A DNA stretch of 64,000 bases from Stutzerimonas stutzeri (GTDB lineage Bacteria; Pseudomonadota; Gammaproteobacteria; Pseudomonadales; Pseudomonadaceae): contig NZ_POUL01000003.1 in NCBI RefSeq assembly GCF_002890895.1, positions 1-64,000 on the forward strand, given 5' to 3'. Of this stretch, positions 55,540 to 64,000 are shown piece after piece. The notes below the pieces were generated by a model that did not search any database, was not told the origin of the DNA, and saw only the letters and a program-made list of their open reading frames with translations. Both the position numbers and the translations under genes were made by a program. Each line of letters begins with the position of its first letter. Position 1 is the stretch's first letter.

Positions 55540-56354
55540 TGATGACGATGAACGTGGGGCCGTTCGCGCTGGCCGTTCCCCATGTATTGCTGCTGGCGAG
55601 CCTGTTCTTGGCGATGCTGACCGGTTGGTGGGTTGGGCGGCGCAGCGAGCGCAACCCCGAGCAGCAGTTGTTCAGGCTGCTGCTGGTGGCGCTGCTCGTT
55701 GCCCGGCTGGCGTTCGTGGTGGTCTACGTCGAGCATTTCCGAGATGAGCCCTGGCGCGTGATCGACATTCGTGACGGCGGGTTCATTGCCTGGCCGGGCG
55801 TGCTGGTGGCCGTGCTGCTTGGCGTATGGCTGGCCAGGCGTGAGCTCGGGTTGCGCAAACCGCTGGGCGCTGCGGTCGCTGTCGGTGTGCTGAGTTGGGG
55901 GTTCGGGACCTTCGCATTGCATGCCTTCGAGCAGGGCACGCGCCTTCCCGAGATGGGGCTGCGCGACAGTCAAGGTAAACCGGTTGCCCTGCAGGATTTC
56001 GTCGGCAAGCCGCTCGTCGTCAATCTGTGGGCCACATGGTGTCCGCCCTGCCGACGGGAGATGCCGGTCCTGGCAGAAGCACAGCGCAACCAGTCCGAGG
56101 TGACCTTTCTCTTCGTCAACCAGGGCGAAGGCGAGCGGGTCATCGCGGACTTCCTCAGCGCTGAAGCGCTCGGTTTGGACAACGTGCTGCTCGACACCGG
56201 CGGCCGCCTCGGCCAGCACATAGGCTCTTCGGCACTCCCAACAACGCTTTTCTACGACGCCGACGGGCGGCAGGTTGGCAGCCACCTCGGTGAGCTTTCT
56301 CGCGCCAGTTTGGCGCGCGCCCTTGAACAACTGGAGGTAACCACTCAGCCATGA
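55539..56354 (+). CDS. DsbE/TlpA-like thioredoxin with N-terminal membrane domain
   Basis: 271 aa. Residues about 10-125 form four hydrophobic helices reminiscent of a truncated prolipoprotein diacylglyceryl transferase. A periplasmic thioredoxin domain follows, with WCPPC (ATWCPPCRREMP) and cis-Pro in ALPTTL. ATG at 55539 overlaps the dsbD stop by 1 bp. Likely reduced by DsbD. Confidence 0.88.
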   Translation: MMTMNVGPFALAVPHVLLLASLFLAMLTGWWVGRRSERNPEQQLFRLLLVALLVARLAFVVVYVEHFRDEPWRVIDIRDGGFIAWPGVLVAVLLGVWLARRELGLRKPLGAAVAVGVLSWGFGTFALHAFEQGTRLPEMGLRDSQGKPVALQDFVGKPLVVNLWATWCPPCRREMPVLAEAQRNQSEVTFLFVNQGEGERVIADFLSAEALGLDNVLLDTGGRLGQHIGSSALPTTLFYDADGRQVGSHLGELSRASLARALEQLEVTTQP

Positions 56355-57130
56355 AAAATCTGCGACCGCTTTCTTTGTTCTGTTCAACGCTGGCCTTGCT
56401 GCCCGCATCCGTGGCGCTGGCACAGGATCTGCCTCCTGCGGTCCAGGCCGTTGAGGCTCGCGGCGCCGAAGTGGTCGGTAGCTTCGACGCGCCGGGCGGA
56501 TTGAAGGGCTACGCAGCACGCTATAACGGACAGGGCATCGCGCTTTATCTGACGCCCGACGGTGACCACGTTCTGATCGGCAGCCTGCTCGATGCCACCG
56601 GCGAAGATCTGACGCGGGCTCCCCTTGAAAAACTGGTCTACGAACCTCTCAGCAAGGAAATGTGGCAACGGCTCGAGAGCAGCACCTGGATTCAGGACGG
56701 CGCTGTTGAGGCGCCGCGAATCGTCTACCTGTTCTCCGATCCGAATTGTCCGTACTGCAACATGTTCTGGAAGCAGGCCCGGCCTTGGGTCGAGTCCGGC
56801 GATGTCCAGCTGCGCCATGTCATGGTCGGCATGCTGCGCCCGGACAGCGCGGGCAAATCGGCCGCATTGCTGCAGGCTGAGAATCCAGCGGCCGCTTTGA
56901 ACAGGCACGAAACAGCAGGAAAGGCGAGCAAACTGGAACCGCTTGAAGAGGTATCGCCTAAGCTGACTGAAGAGCTTGAGGCGAACCTGACGCTGATGGG
57001 GGCGATGGGCGCCTCGGCAACGCCAGCCATTTACTACCTGGACGGCAACGGACGTTTGCAGCAGCAACAAGGTGCGCCTCGCCCCGATTCCCTGGCCGAG
57101 ATCATGGGGCCGCTGTCACCGAAACGGTAG
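56351..57130 (+). CDS. dsbG: DsbG-like periplasmic disulfide isomerase
   Basis: 259 aa with signal peptide, N-terminal dimerisation domain and thioredoxin domain with active site CPYC in DPNCPYCNMFWKQARPW. DsbG protects single Cys from over-oxidation. Overlaps the preceding gene by 4 bp. Confidence 0.92.
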   Translation: MKNLRPLSLFCSTLALLPASVALAQDLPPAVQAVEARGAEVVGSFDAPGGLKGYAARYNGQGIALYLTPDGDHVLIGSLLDATGEDLTRAPLEKLVYEPLSKEMWQRLESSTWIQDGAVEAPRIVYLFSDPNCPYCNMFWKQARPWVESGDVQLRHVMVGMLRPDSAGKSAALLQAENPAAALNRHETAGKASKLEPLEEVSPKLTEELEANLTLMGAMGASATPAIYYLDGNGRLQQQQGAPRPDSLAEIMGPLSPKR

Positions 57131-57186
57131 AAAGGTCAAACAGTACTGCCTGCTGCCAAAACTATAAAAAACGATCTGGAGGCTTT

Positions 57187-57834
57187 ATGAATATCGCTCA
57201 CTGGCCGCTGACGGGAGTGCTGATAGCAGCCTTTCTGCCCGCCCATGCCGCCGATTCGACGGTTGTCTATACCAAGGGCGGCTCCAATCCTGCCGCCATG
57301 GCTTGCGTCACCTGCCACGGAGTCGAGGGCGAGGGAATGGCGGCAGCTGGCTTTCCCAGGCTTGCCGGACTCCCGGCTGGTTACATGAGAAAGCAACTGG
57401 CCGATTTCGCTTCTGGCGCACGCGCCAATCCCGTCATGCAGCCTATTGCTGCTGCCCTGAGTGCCGAGGAAGCGGACGCAGTCACGGCGATGCTGGCTGA
57501 CAAGCCGGGACCGCAGGTGGAACGGGTCGGCCGTACTGCGGCGGCCGAAGGCCCAGGTGAAACGCTGGCCCTGCGTGGGGCCTGGGAGCGCAACATCCCT
57601 GAATGCGTCGCCTGCCACGGCCCCAGCGGAGTGGGTGTCGGCGACGCCTTTCCACCGTTGGCGGGACAGTCCGCGCAGTACCTTGCCTCGCAGCTGACCG
57701 CCTGGCGTCAAGGCACGCGCAAGAACGATCCCAACGATCTGATGGGGCATATCGCCCGTAGCCTGAGCGACGACGAGATCAAGGCCGTCTCGGCGTACTT
57801 CGCCGGTTTGACCGACCAAGGAGCAGCAAGATGA
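57187..57834 (+). CDS. tsdB: TsdB-like diheme cytochrome c4-type electron acceptor
   Basis: 215 aa with signal peptide and two c-type heme sites: C40-VT-C43-H44 and C140-VA-C143-H144, in two similar halves (cytochrome c4 fold). TsdB takes electrons from TsdA in P. stutzeri. Overlaps tsdA by 4 bp. 56 bp after dsbG; may continue the dsb operon. Confidence 0.87.
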   Translation: MNIAHWPLTGVLIAAFLPAHAADSTVVYTKGGSNPAAMACVTCHGVEGEGMAAAGFPRLAGLPAGYMRKQLADFASGARANPVMQPIAAALSAEEADAVTAMLADKPGPQVERVGRTAAAEGPGETLALRGAWERNIPECVACHGPSGVGVGDAFPPLAGQSAQYLASQLTAWRQGTRKNDPNDLMGHIARSLSDDEIKAVSAYFAGLTDQGAAR

Positions 57835-58748
57835 ACACTCAAACCAGCGCCTTGCTGTTGATCGCCCTGGCCGCACCAGCCTATGCCGATGACATCGTGA
57901 TGGAGGATCAGTCGCAGATTCTCACCGGGGCGGGTGAGACGGCCAGCAGCCGCTACTTTCAGCCACCCCAGGAGAGCGAACTTCCCGACAATGCTTACGG
58001 AAAGCTGGTGCAGGAAGGCCGCGCCATCTTTGTCGATACCAAAAACCGGGCTACGGAATACGTGGGCAACGGCCTCGCATGCGCGAACTGTCACCTTGAG
58101 CAGGGCCGCAAAGCCAACTCCGCTCCACTGTGGGCGGCATACACCATGTATCCGGCGTACCGGAAGAAAAACAACAAGGTCAACAGCTACGCCGAGCGGC
58201 TACAGGGGTGTTTCCAATTCAGCATGAACGGCAAGGCCCCAGAAGCGGACGGACCGGTGATCGCGGCACTGTCGGCCTATTCCTATTGGCTCGCTACCGG
58301 TGCCCCGACTGGTCAGGAGCTCCCCGGTCGTGCCTATCCGGAAGTGCCAAAACCTGAAAACGGCTATGACCTGGCCAAGGGCGAGCAGGTCTATGCGGCC
58401 CAATGCGCTGTATGTCATGGGCAGAACGGGGAAGGGCAGAAGTCCGGTGACGATTATGTGTTCCCACCCCTTTGGGGCGCTGACTCGTTCAACTGGGGGG
58501 CAGGCATGCACCGGATAAACACTGCCGCCGCGTTCATCAAGGAGAACATGCCCTTGGGCAAGGGCGGCAGTTTGTCGGATGAGGACGCCTGGCACGTGGC
58601 CGCATTTATGAACAGCCACGAACGGCCCCAGGATCCGCGGCTGATCGACGGTTCGGTCGAAAAGACCCGCGACAAGTACCACGCCAACGATGGCGTGAAC
58701 CTCTACGGTGAAATCGTCAACGGCACCATGCTGGGCAAGGGCCTCTAG
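57831..58748 (+). CDS. tsdA: TsdA-like thiosulfate dehydrogenase, diheme cytochrome c
   Basis: 305 aa with signal peptide. Heme 1 site C84-AN-C87-H88 and heme 2 site C192-AV-C195-H196. The TsdA hallmark GCFQFSMNG places the unusual axial Cys at residue 127; Met240 in KENMPLG is a likely ligand of heme 2. It oxidises two thiosulfate to tetrathionate, or the reverse. Together with the dsb genes it suggests periplasmic thiol/sulfur metabolism. Confidence 0.88.
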   Translation: MNTQTSALLLIALAAPAYADDIVMEDQSQILTGAGETASSRYFQPPQESELPDNAYGKLVQEGRAIFVDTKNRATEYVGNGLACANCHLEQGRKANSAPLWAAYTMYPAYRKKNNKVNSYAERLQGCFQFSMNGKAPEADGPVIAALSAYSYWLATGAPTGQELPGRAYPEVPKPENGYDLAKGEQVYAAQCAVCHGQNGEGQKSGDDYVFPPLWGADSFNWGAGMHRINTAAAFIKENMPLGKGGSLSDEDAWHVAAFMNSHERPQDPRLIDGSVEKTRDKYHANDGVNLYGEIVNGTMLGKGL

Positions 58749-59242
58749 GCGATAGGCGCCATCTCGCAGCGGGCAGGACTGCCCGCTGACGAGAACGTGA
58801 GTGACCGCTTCCCGAAGAGATGCATTTGCCGCGGTTGGCGGCCTTCTCGGACCGCCTGTCGCTATCACGCCTTGATGCTTGGCGGCAGCCGGCGGCGCAT
58901 TTGACTGGCTGATGTGATCCCCATATGCCGACTAGCCGCGCATCTAGGCGTGGGCGCGACCCGCGTGCACGAGTGACGTGAGCCAGCGCCGCTTCGGTGC
59001 AAAGCACGACTGAAAAGGATCAAGTCGCGCCGGCTGATCTCTCATGCTGAGAACCAACACTTTCATTCGGCATTCGAAGGTGCAGCGAACGGATGTCATT
59101 AACCTTGGGGATACACAGCTGGATACACGAAGGGAAGTTAGAGACGTAGACAGGCAAATACAGCCAGAAACAAGAAAGCCCGCACGGGGCGGGCTTCTTG
59201 AGGTGTTTCGTAGACTGTCTGAGACAGGTCTAAACAGCTATT
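58749..59242. other. Gene-free region downstream of tsdA and tmRNA
   Basis: No convincing gene. A hairpin at 59172-59199 is the probable tmRNA terminator. GGATACACAGCTGGATACAC near 59108-59127 recalls sequences near integrase att sites, but no integrase is present. Confidence 0.55.
59172..59199 (-). terminator. Terminator downstream of tmRNA
   Basis: On the minus strand AGCCCGC pairs with GCGGGCT (extended by an AAGA/TCTT pair with one bulge), then CTTTCTT. It ends 44-71 bp beyond the tmRNA 3' end. Confidence 0.65.
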
Positions 59243-59621
59243 TGGTGGAGCCGGGGGGATTTGAACCCCCGTCCGCCAGCTCTCCACTGTCGGTACTACA
59301 TGCGTAGCCAAATCTATTGAGTTAACTCCGCGCCGCCCGATTGGCAGGGTGCTTGGAGCGAGCTGCATGAGTTTTAGCCGTTACGTCTGCAGCGAACTTG
59401 GCGGCGATCCTGTTCTATCTGACAGTCATTTCGGGTTTACAGGCATCCCCTAGTGACCGCTGGCGCCGAAGCGACCAGATGAAGGTTAGGCGGCTAGCGC
59501 GTACCCTTCGTAGTTGTCGTCGTTGGCAACTATAAGTTTGCAACAGTGGATTTACGAGTTCTGTTACCAACTCGGCATGCACCTAGAGTTTTGTTACCGG
59601 CGTCGAATCCTAATCGGCCCC
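59243..59621 (-). ncRNA. ssrA: tmRNA (transfer-messenger RNA)
   Basis: 379 nt. The 5' end GGGGCCG pairs with CGGCTCC before the 3' CCA, forming the tRNA-like acceptor stem. A T-loop GGGGGTTCAAATCCCCCC lies near the 3' end, and GGATTCGACGCC near the 5' end is the D-loop analogue typical of ssrA. The tag reading frame at 59486-59527 encodes ANDDNYEGYALAA then TAA; it keeps the AND start and ALAA end recognised by ClpXP but is longer than the usual ten-residue tag. Rescues stalled ribosomes with SmpB. Confidence 0.95.
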
Positions 59622-59778
59622 ATGAAGCGTGTTGCTGCCTCATGTGTTGCGCAGTGTACGCCATAAGGTTTGGCTGCGTCGAACGCTTGATCTTCTTAAT
59701 TAGGGCAGCCCGTTGAAAATCAAGGGTAAACCGAGAATCGGCAAGGCCAACTGCTGGCGGCCTTGCCTCGCGGGCGTA

Positions 59779-60087
59779 TCAGTTACCGGTGCCCGAGCCA
59801 GTGCCGCTGGTGCCTGTGCTGCCGGAGCTGCCAGGACCTTCGAGTTTGCGCAAAGCCTGGGTGGTATGAACGATGCAGTTTTCAACGTCGCCAGCTTGCT
59901 GCGCTTCGCGGGCCTGCTTGATCAGTTCTTGCACTTCGCTGCGCGCCGGCTCACCGAGGGTGGCTCGGTTGGTGGCCATGTCGTCTTCGATTTCCTGCAT
60001 GTTCAATTGACACAGGTTTTTATCGTCGGCAAACACGGCAGGGCTTGCGATCAGAGCTGCGGCGGCAAGTAGGGCAAATTTCTTCAT
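59779..60087 (-). CDS. Small periplasmic protein of unknown function
   Basis: 102 aa with signal peptide MKKFALLAAAALIASPAVFA, two Cys (NLCQLN, ENCIVH) that may form a disulfide, a helical core (LNMQEIEDDMATNRATLGEPARSEVQELIKQAREAQQAGD) and a Gly-Ser-Thr low-complexity tail. Strong GGAGG before ATG. Family not recognised. Confidence 0.75.
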   Translation of the reverse strand: MKKFALLAAAALIASPAVFADDKNLCQLNMQEIEDDMATNRATLGEPARSEVQELIKQAREAQQAGDVENCIVHTTQALRKLEGPGSSGSTGTSGTGSGTGN

Positions 60088-60254
60088 AAAGTCCTCCAGG
60101 GAGTTAACTTCCCGGCGGGCCTGCCTGTTTCTGCAATTGCGCGGCGGCGCCGAGGCGGGTGAGCCTCTGTTGAAACTGGGCTCCTAACTTCCGACTGCGG
60201 CTGCGCTGAAGCGTTTCATTTACGTATGTCGTCGTCTTCGCCGGGCGCCGCTCA

Positions 60255-63089
60255 CTAGGGCGCTGCGGCCGCTCTGGCTCGGCTGTTTCGGTTAACCAGA
60301 TAAACCAGTCCGTGATAGTCGATACCGCCATGTTGTGACAGGCCGATTTCGCAGGTTCGGCTGGTGGAGATGCCTTCTTCGCAGACTTGCACGGCGTCTT
60401 TCAGGCTGCGCAGGGCATGGGCGTTGAGCTCGGGGGTGGTGAAGCCTTTGTCGCCAGCGAAGCCGCAACAATGGATGCCTTCTGGCACGACCACTTCTTT
60501 GGCGCAGCGGCGTGCGATATCAATCAGCGCTTGGGCTTCGCCGAGGTGTTGGGTGCTGCAGGTGACGTGCACGGCAATCGGCCCGTCCTGCGGCTCGAAG
60601 TCCAGCTTGTCGATCAGATGCGCACGGATGAAGCGCACCGGATCGAAAACCTGAAGGCGATCGTCCGCCAGGTCCTGAACCAGGCGCAGCGTGCAGGGGC
60701 TGGTGTCGCAGTAGATAGGGTCAAGCCCGCCGCGGCTGGCCTTGAGTAGGGCGTCCAGTGTTTCCTGACGCTTCTGCTCGGCCTGCTCTGCATAGCCTTT
60801 GGAGGCGAACGGTTGGCCGCAGCAGAGGTTGTTCAGCTCATCGGGGAAGATGACCTGGTAACCAGCTTTCTCCAGAAGGGTGCGGGTGGTGTCGAGCAGG
60901 GGTTCCTGTTCCTGATCGCGAGCTGCGGGACCCATGGCGCGCGAGACGCAGGCGGCGAGGTAAACCACCCTCGGGCGTTGGTCCTGGGACGATGGCTTGG
61001 GCAGATGGAGCCGCTGCAGCGGCTGCGGTGTGGCGGGGGTCCACAAGGGCACGCGACCTCTGCTGGCATTGGTGAGCGCAGCGGAGGTCTTGCTGAGCAG
61101 CCGCGTGCCCATGAGCAGGTGTGCGCCATTGGCGACATGCAGCATGAACCGCGCGCCCTGCACGGCGGTGCGGAAATGCTCGGCCAGCCAGGTGGCGGCC
61201 CGCGTACTTTCCGCATTGCGCCCTCGAAGTTTGCGCACAAGGTCGCCGGTGTTGATGCCTACCGGGCAGCGCTGTGCGCATAGCCCGGTCGCAGCGCAGG
61301 TCTCGACGCCCTGGTAGTCGTAGAGTTGCTCGAGTTCGCTTGTGTCGATGCCAGCGCGCTTTTTCGCTTGAATGTCGCGCCAGACGACGATGCGCTGACG
61401 CGGCGTCAGGGTCAGTCCATTAGATGGGCAGACCGGTTCGCAGAAGCCGCATTCGATGCACTTGTCGACGATTTCGTCGGCAGCCGGCATTGGCTTGAGA
61501 TGTTTGAGGTGGATCTGTGGGTCTTCGCTGAGCACTACGTCGGGATTGAGGATGCCCTGAGGGTCTAGCAGACGCTTGATCTGCCACATCAGTTGGTACG
61601 CATCGTTGCCCCATTCCAGTTCGACGAAGGGCGCCATGTTGCGGCCGGTACCGTGTTCGGCTTTCAGCGCGCCGCCGAACTCAACGGCCACAAGCTGGGT
61701 GACGTCTTGCATGAAGGCTTCGTAGCGTGCGACTTGCAGTGGATCGTCGAAACCCTGGGTGAAGACAAAGTGCAGGTTGCCCTCCAAGGCATGGCCGAAC
61801 AGGATCGCCTCACTGTAGGCGTGCTTATCGAACAGCTGGATCAACCGATTGACCCCTTCGGCAAGGCGCTCGATAGGGAAAGTGACGTCCTCAATGATCA
61901 CCGTCGTGCCGGTCTGACGCACCGCACCGACCGCGGGAAAGGTGTCCTTGCGGATCTTCCAGAGCTGGTTGTAGACGACCGGGTCTTCGCTGAAATCGAC
62001 CTGCTTCTCCACCGGGAAATGAGCGATCGAGACCATGATCTGGTTGATTTGCTCGTGCAGAAGCGACCCGCTGGCTGCGCGGGATTCGATCAGCAGCGCG
62101 CAGGCATTGGCCGACAGTTGCTTGACCCACTCCGGCATGCCGGCCTTGTTCTCCACCGAGCGCAAGCTGCGGCGATCAAGCAGCTCCACTGCCGACACCG
62201 GCTGTTGCTTGAGCACGGGTACGGCGAGGCAGCAGGTTTCTACGTCGGGAAAGACAACCAGCGCGCTGGCTTTGTGCGGGTGATCGGGCACGGTGTCGTA
62301 GGTCACTGCGCTGATGAAACCCAGTGTGCCTTCGGAGCCGACCATCAAGTGGTTGAGGATGTCGAGTGGCTCGTCGTAGTCGACCAGCGCATTGAGCGAG
62401 AAGCCAGTGGTGTTCTTCAGCCGGTACTTGTGGCGAATTTTCGCCGCCAGTTCGGTGTTGGCGCGGGTGGTGCGGCCGAGTTCGGCGAGCTGGTCGAGCA
62501 TCGCTGCGTGGCTTTGGCGGAAAGCTTCGACGCTGGTAGCGTCTTCGCTGTCGACGACGCTGCCATCTGCAAGCACCAGGCGCAGGCCGGCGAGGGTCTT
62601 GTAGCTGTTCTGCGCTGTTCCACAGCACATGCCGCTCGAGTTGTTGGCGACGATGCCACCGATTTTTGCGGCATTGATCGAGGCCGGATCAGGGCCGATC
62701 TTGCGCTGGAGCGGCGCCAGTATGGCGTTGGCATTGGCACCAATTACGCCGGGCTGAAGGCGTATCTGCTCGCCGCCGTTGCGTATCTCGCGACCGTTCC
62801 AGTTGTCGCCCAGTACGATCAGTACCGAGTCGGAAATCGCCTGGCCGGATAGGCTGGTGCCCGCCGCCCGGAAGGTAACGGGTACCCGTTGGCTGTGAGC
62901 CAGCTTGAGCAGTCCCACCACCTCCATCTCGGACTCGACCCGTACCACCAGCTTGGGAATCAGCCGGTAGAAGCTGGCGTCTGTGCCAAAGGCCAGCGTT
63001 GAAAGAGGGTCGTCGAAGCGTCGCTCAGCCGGAATCAGCTTTTCGACAGCGGCGAGAAAGTCGGTCGGTAGAGCGGCAGACGCGTTCAT
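60255..63089 (-). CDS. dld: Iron-sulfur FAD-linked D-lactate dehydrogenase
   Basis: 944 aa fusion. N-terminal FAD-binding_4 domain (about 40-230) and FAD-oxidase C domain, then a ferredoxin segment CIECGFCEPVCPSNG and CAATGLCAQRCPVG, and a C-terminal CCG-domain pair (e.g. VTCSTQHLG, CCGFAGDKGF). It oxidises D-lactate to pyruvate at the membrane or cytosol. Located downstream of lldD, as in the Pseudomonas lldP-lldD-dld operon; the 65-bp spacing supports co-transcription. Confidence 0.92.
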   Translation of the reverse strand: MNASAALPTDFLAAVEKLIPAERRFDDPLSTLAFGTDASFYRLIPKLVVRVESEMEVVGLLKLAHSQRVPVTFRAAGTSLSGQAISDSVLIVLGDNWNGREIRNGGEQIRLQPGVIGANANAILAPLQRKIGPDPASINAAKIGGIVANNSSGMCCGTAQNSYKTLAGLRLVLADGSVVDSEDATSVEAFRQSHAAMLDQLAELGRTTRANTELAAKIRHKYRLKNTTGFSLNALVDYDEPLDILNHLMVGSEGTLGFISAVTYDTVPDHPHKASALVVFPDVETCCLAVPVLKQQPVSAVELLDRRSLRSVENKAGMPEWVKQLSANACALLIESRAASGSLLHEQINQIMVSIAHFPVEKQVDFSEDPVVYNQLWKIRKDTFPAVGAVRQTGTTVIIEDVTFPIERLAEGVNRLIQLFDKHAYSEAILFGHALEGNLHFVFTQGFDDPLQVARYEAFMQDVTQLVAVEFGGALKAEHGTGRNMAPFVELEWGNDAYQLMWQIKRLLDPQGILNPDVVLSEDPQIHLKHLKPMPAADEIVDKCIECGFCEPVCPSNGLTLTPRQRIVVWRDIQAKKRAGIDTSELEQLYDYQGVETCAATGLCAQRCPVGINTGDLVRKLRGRNAESTRAATWLAEHFRTAVQGARFMLHVANGAHLLMGTRLLSKTSAALTNASRGRVPLWTPATPQPLQRLHLPKPSSQDQRPRVVYLAACVSRAMGPAARDQEQEPLLDTTRTLLEKAGYQVIFPDELNNLCCGQPFASKGYAEQAEQKRQETLDALLKASRGGLDPIYCDTSPCTLRLVQDLADDRLQVFDPVRFIRAHLIDKLDFEPQDGPIAVHVTCSTQHLGEAQALIDIARRCAKEVVVPEGIHCCGFAGDKGFTTPELNAHALRSLKDAVQVCEEGISTSRTCEIGLSQHGGIDYHGLVYLVNRNSRARAAAAP

Positions 63090-63154
63090 TTCGGGCTCCG
63101 GGAGGTAGCGACCGCGGCGAGTGCCGGCGGCCTTCTCGATGGGATCAGCCAGGC

Positions 63155-64000
63155 TCAGTCGACGTGGCGGCTGGTCTGATAGTGATCAACCTCGCGTACC
63201 AGCGAATCCGTGCTGATCTCGCTGATGGTCTTGGCGCCGGTCAGCACCATCGCAACACGCATTTCTTTTTCGATCAGGTCGAGCAGGTTGCTTACCCCCG
63301 CTTCGCCGTCCACCGCCAGCGCGTAGGCGAAGGCGCGGCCGAGCAGCACGGTATCCGCGCCGAGGGCGATCATGCGCACAACGTCAAGCCCGCTGCGGAT
63401 CCCCGAGTCGGCGAGGATTTTCAGGTCACCTTTGACCGCGTCGGCAATCGCCGGCATCGCACGTGCACTGGACAGAACGCCGTCGAGCTGACGCCCGCCG
63501 TGGTTGGAGACGATGATGCCGTCGGCCCCGAAGGTCACGGCGTCGCGGGCGTCATCGGCGTCCAGAATACCTTTGATCACCATCGGGCCATCCCAGAATT
63601 CGCGGATCCACTCCAGATCCTTCCACGAAATCGATGGATCGAAGTTGGCGGCAAGCCAGCCGATGTAGTCTTCCAGCCCGGTAGTGTGTCCGCGGTAGGT
63701 GGTGATGTTGCCGAGGTCGTGCGGCTTGCCGTGCAGTCCGACGTCCCAGGCCCAGAAGGGGTGTGTCATGGCCTGCAGAATGCGACGTACGTTGGCGTTG
63801 GGGCCACTCATGCCGGAATGCGCGTCGCGGTAGCGCGCGCCGGGGGTGGGCATATCGACGGTGAAAACCAGTGTGGTAACGCCGGCGGCCTTGGCACGCT
63901 CCAGCGCGTTCTTCATGAAGCCGCGATCCTTCAGCACATAGAGCTGAAACCACATCGGCCGCTTGATTGCCGGTGCGACTTCCTCGATCGGGCAGACCGA
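63155..64000 (-). CDS. lldD: L-lactate dehydrogenase LldD, 5' part outside the window
   Basis: FMN-dependent alpha-hydroxyacid dehydrogenase. The visible 281 C-terminal residues begin [21 protein letters not shown] and run off the edge. The FMN/active-site block [12 protein letters not shown] with catalytic His, and [25 protein letters not shown], are seen. The frame is open to the last base of the window, so the gene starts beyond 64000; about 100 residues are missing. Confidence 0.94.
   Translation of the reverse strand, partial: SVCPIEEVAPAIKRPMWFQLYVLKDRGFMKNALERAKAAGVTTLVFTVDMPTPGARYRDAHSGMSGPNANVRRILQAMTHPFWAWDVGLHGKPHDLGNITTYRGHTTGLEDYIGWLAANFDPSISWKDLEWIREFWDGPMVIKGILDADDARDAVTFGADGIIVSNHGGRQLDGVLSSARAMPAIADAVKGDLKILADSGIRSGLDVVRMIALGADTVLLGRAFAYALAVDGEAGVSNLLDLIEKEMRVAMVLTGAKTISEISTDSLVREVDHYQTSRHVD

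Noticed and set aside
57187-58748. The two diheme cytochromes as NirB/NirT of the denitrification pathway
   Set aside because: The GCFQFSMNG motif and the c4-type partner identify the TsdA/TsdB pair; no tetraheme NirT pattern is present.
58990-59200. Prophage or genomic-island remnant at the tmRNA 3' end
   Set aside because: tmRNA genes are common integration sites and a GGATACAC direct repeat is present, but no integrase, no duplicated tmRNA end and no island genes are seen.

Overview
The window is a GC-rich gammaproteobacterial chromosome segment. It carries almost the complete nitrite-to-N2 denitrification supercluster of the Pseudomonas stutzeri (Stutzerimonas) type. This is supported by a cd1-type nitrite reductase cluster, nosRZDFYL followed by a tatA/E gene, norCB with nirQOP, two FNR-family regulators lacking the iron-sulfur cysteines (one beside nrdD, as dnrS is in P. 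stutzeri), and Pseudomonas-type REP sequences.

Layout. 1-0.72 kb: repeat-rich, no gene, ending in two FNR/DNR boxes. 0.72-8.8 kb: nitrous oxide reductase operon nosRZDFYL-tatE. 9.2-15.9 kb: nnrS, a short-chain dehydrogenase, a soluble chemoreceptor, two tandem HPP-CBS membrane proteins and a LysR regulator. 16.0-25.5 kb (minus strand): nirSMCFDLGH, a 360-bp repeat-bearing gap, then nirJEN. These make cytochrome cd1 and heme d1. 25.8-31.7 kb (plus strand): nirQOP, norCB, norD for NO reductase. 32.4-36.5 kb: dnrP, dnrD, a small exported protein, dnrN (NO-damage repair) and the divergent NO sensor norR. 36.8-43.7 kb: anaerobic ubiquinone genes ubiUVT, a DGC-domain protein, dnrS, and a class III ribonucleotide reductase whose glycyl-radical tail is a separate 54-codon gene between nrdD and nrdG. 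43.9-47.0 kb: Fur-type FtrABCD iron uptake. 47.4-51.5 kb: an MFS exporter, small proteins and a sulfide/persulfide-type locus (ETHE1-like dioxygenase, DUF2892 protein, BigR/SqrR-like repressor). 51.5-58.7 kb: a two-component system facing dsbD-dsbE-dsbG and a TsdBA-type thiosulfate dehydrogenase pair. 59.2-59.6 kb: tmRNA. 59.8-64 kb: a small periplasmic protein and lactate dehydrogenases (lldD runs off the edge).

How it fits together. DNR/FNR-type boxes (TTGAT-N4-ATCAA or close) lie before nosR, nnrS, nirS, nirQ, norC, dnrP, ubiU, nrdD and, in weaker form, nirJ, dnrS and the DGC gene. Respiration of nitrite, NO and N2O, heme d1 synthesis, O2-independent quinone synthesis and anaerobic DNA precursor synthesis therefore look co-regulated. 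A separate NO circuit is visible between norR and dnrN: a sigma-54 promoter and three GGT-N7-ACC NorR sites.

Most notable items: the split NrdD with a stand-alone glycyl-radical peptide, the NorR enhancer array with an uncharacterised small exported protein downstream of dnrN, the twin HPP-CBS proteins placed between nos and nir (possible nitrite transporters), a chemoreceptor CZB domain with Glu where the first zinc His should be, and matched direct-repeat boxes on both sides of the two-component/dsb divergence. All functions are read from sequence and family knowledge; no database search was run.
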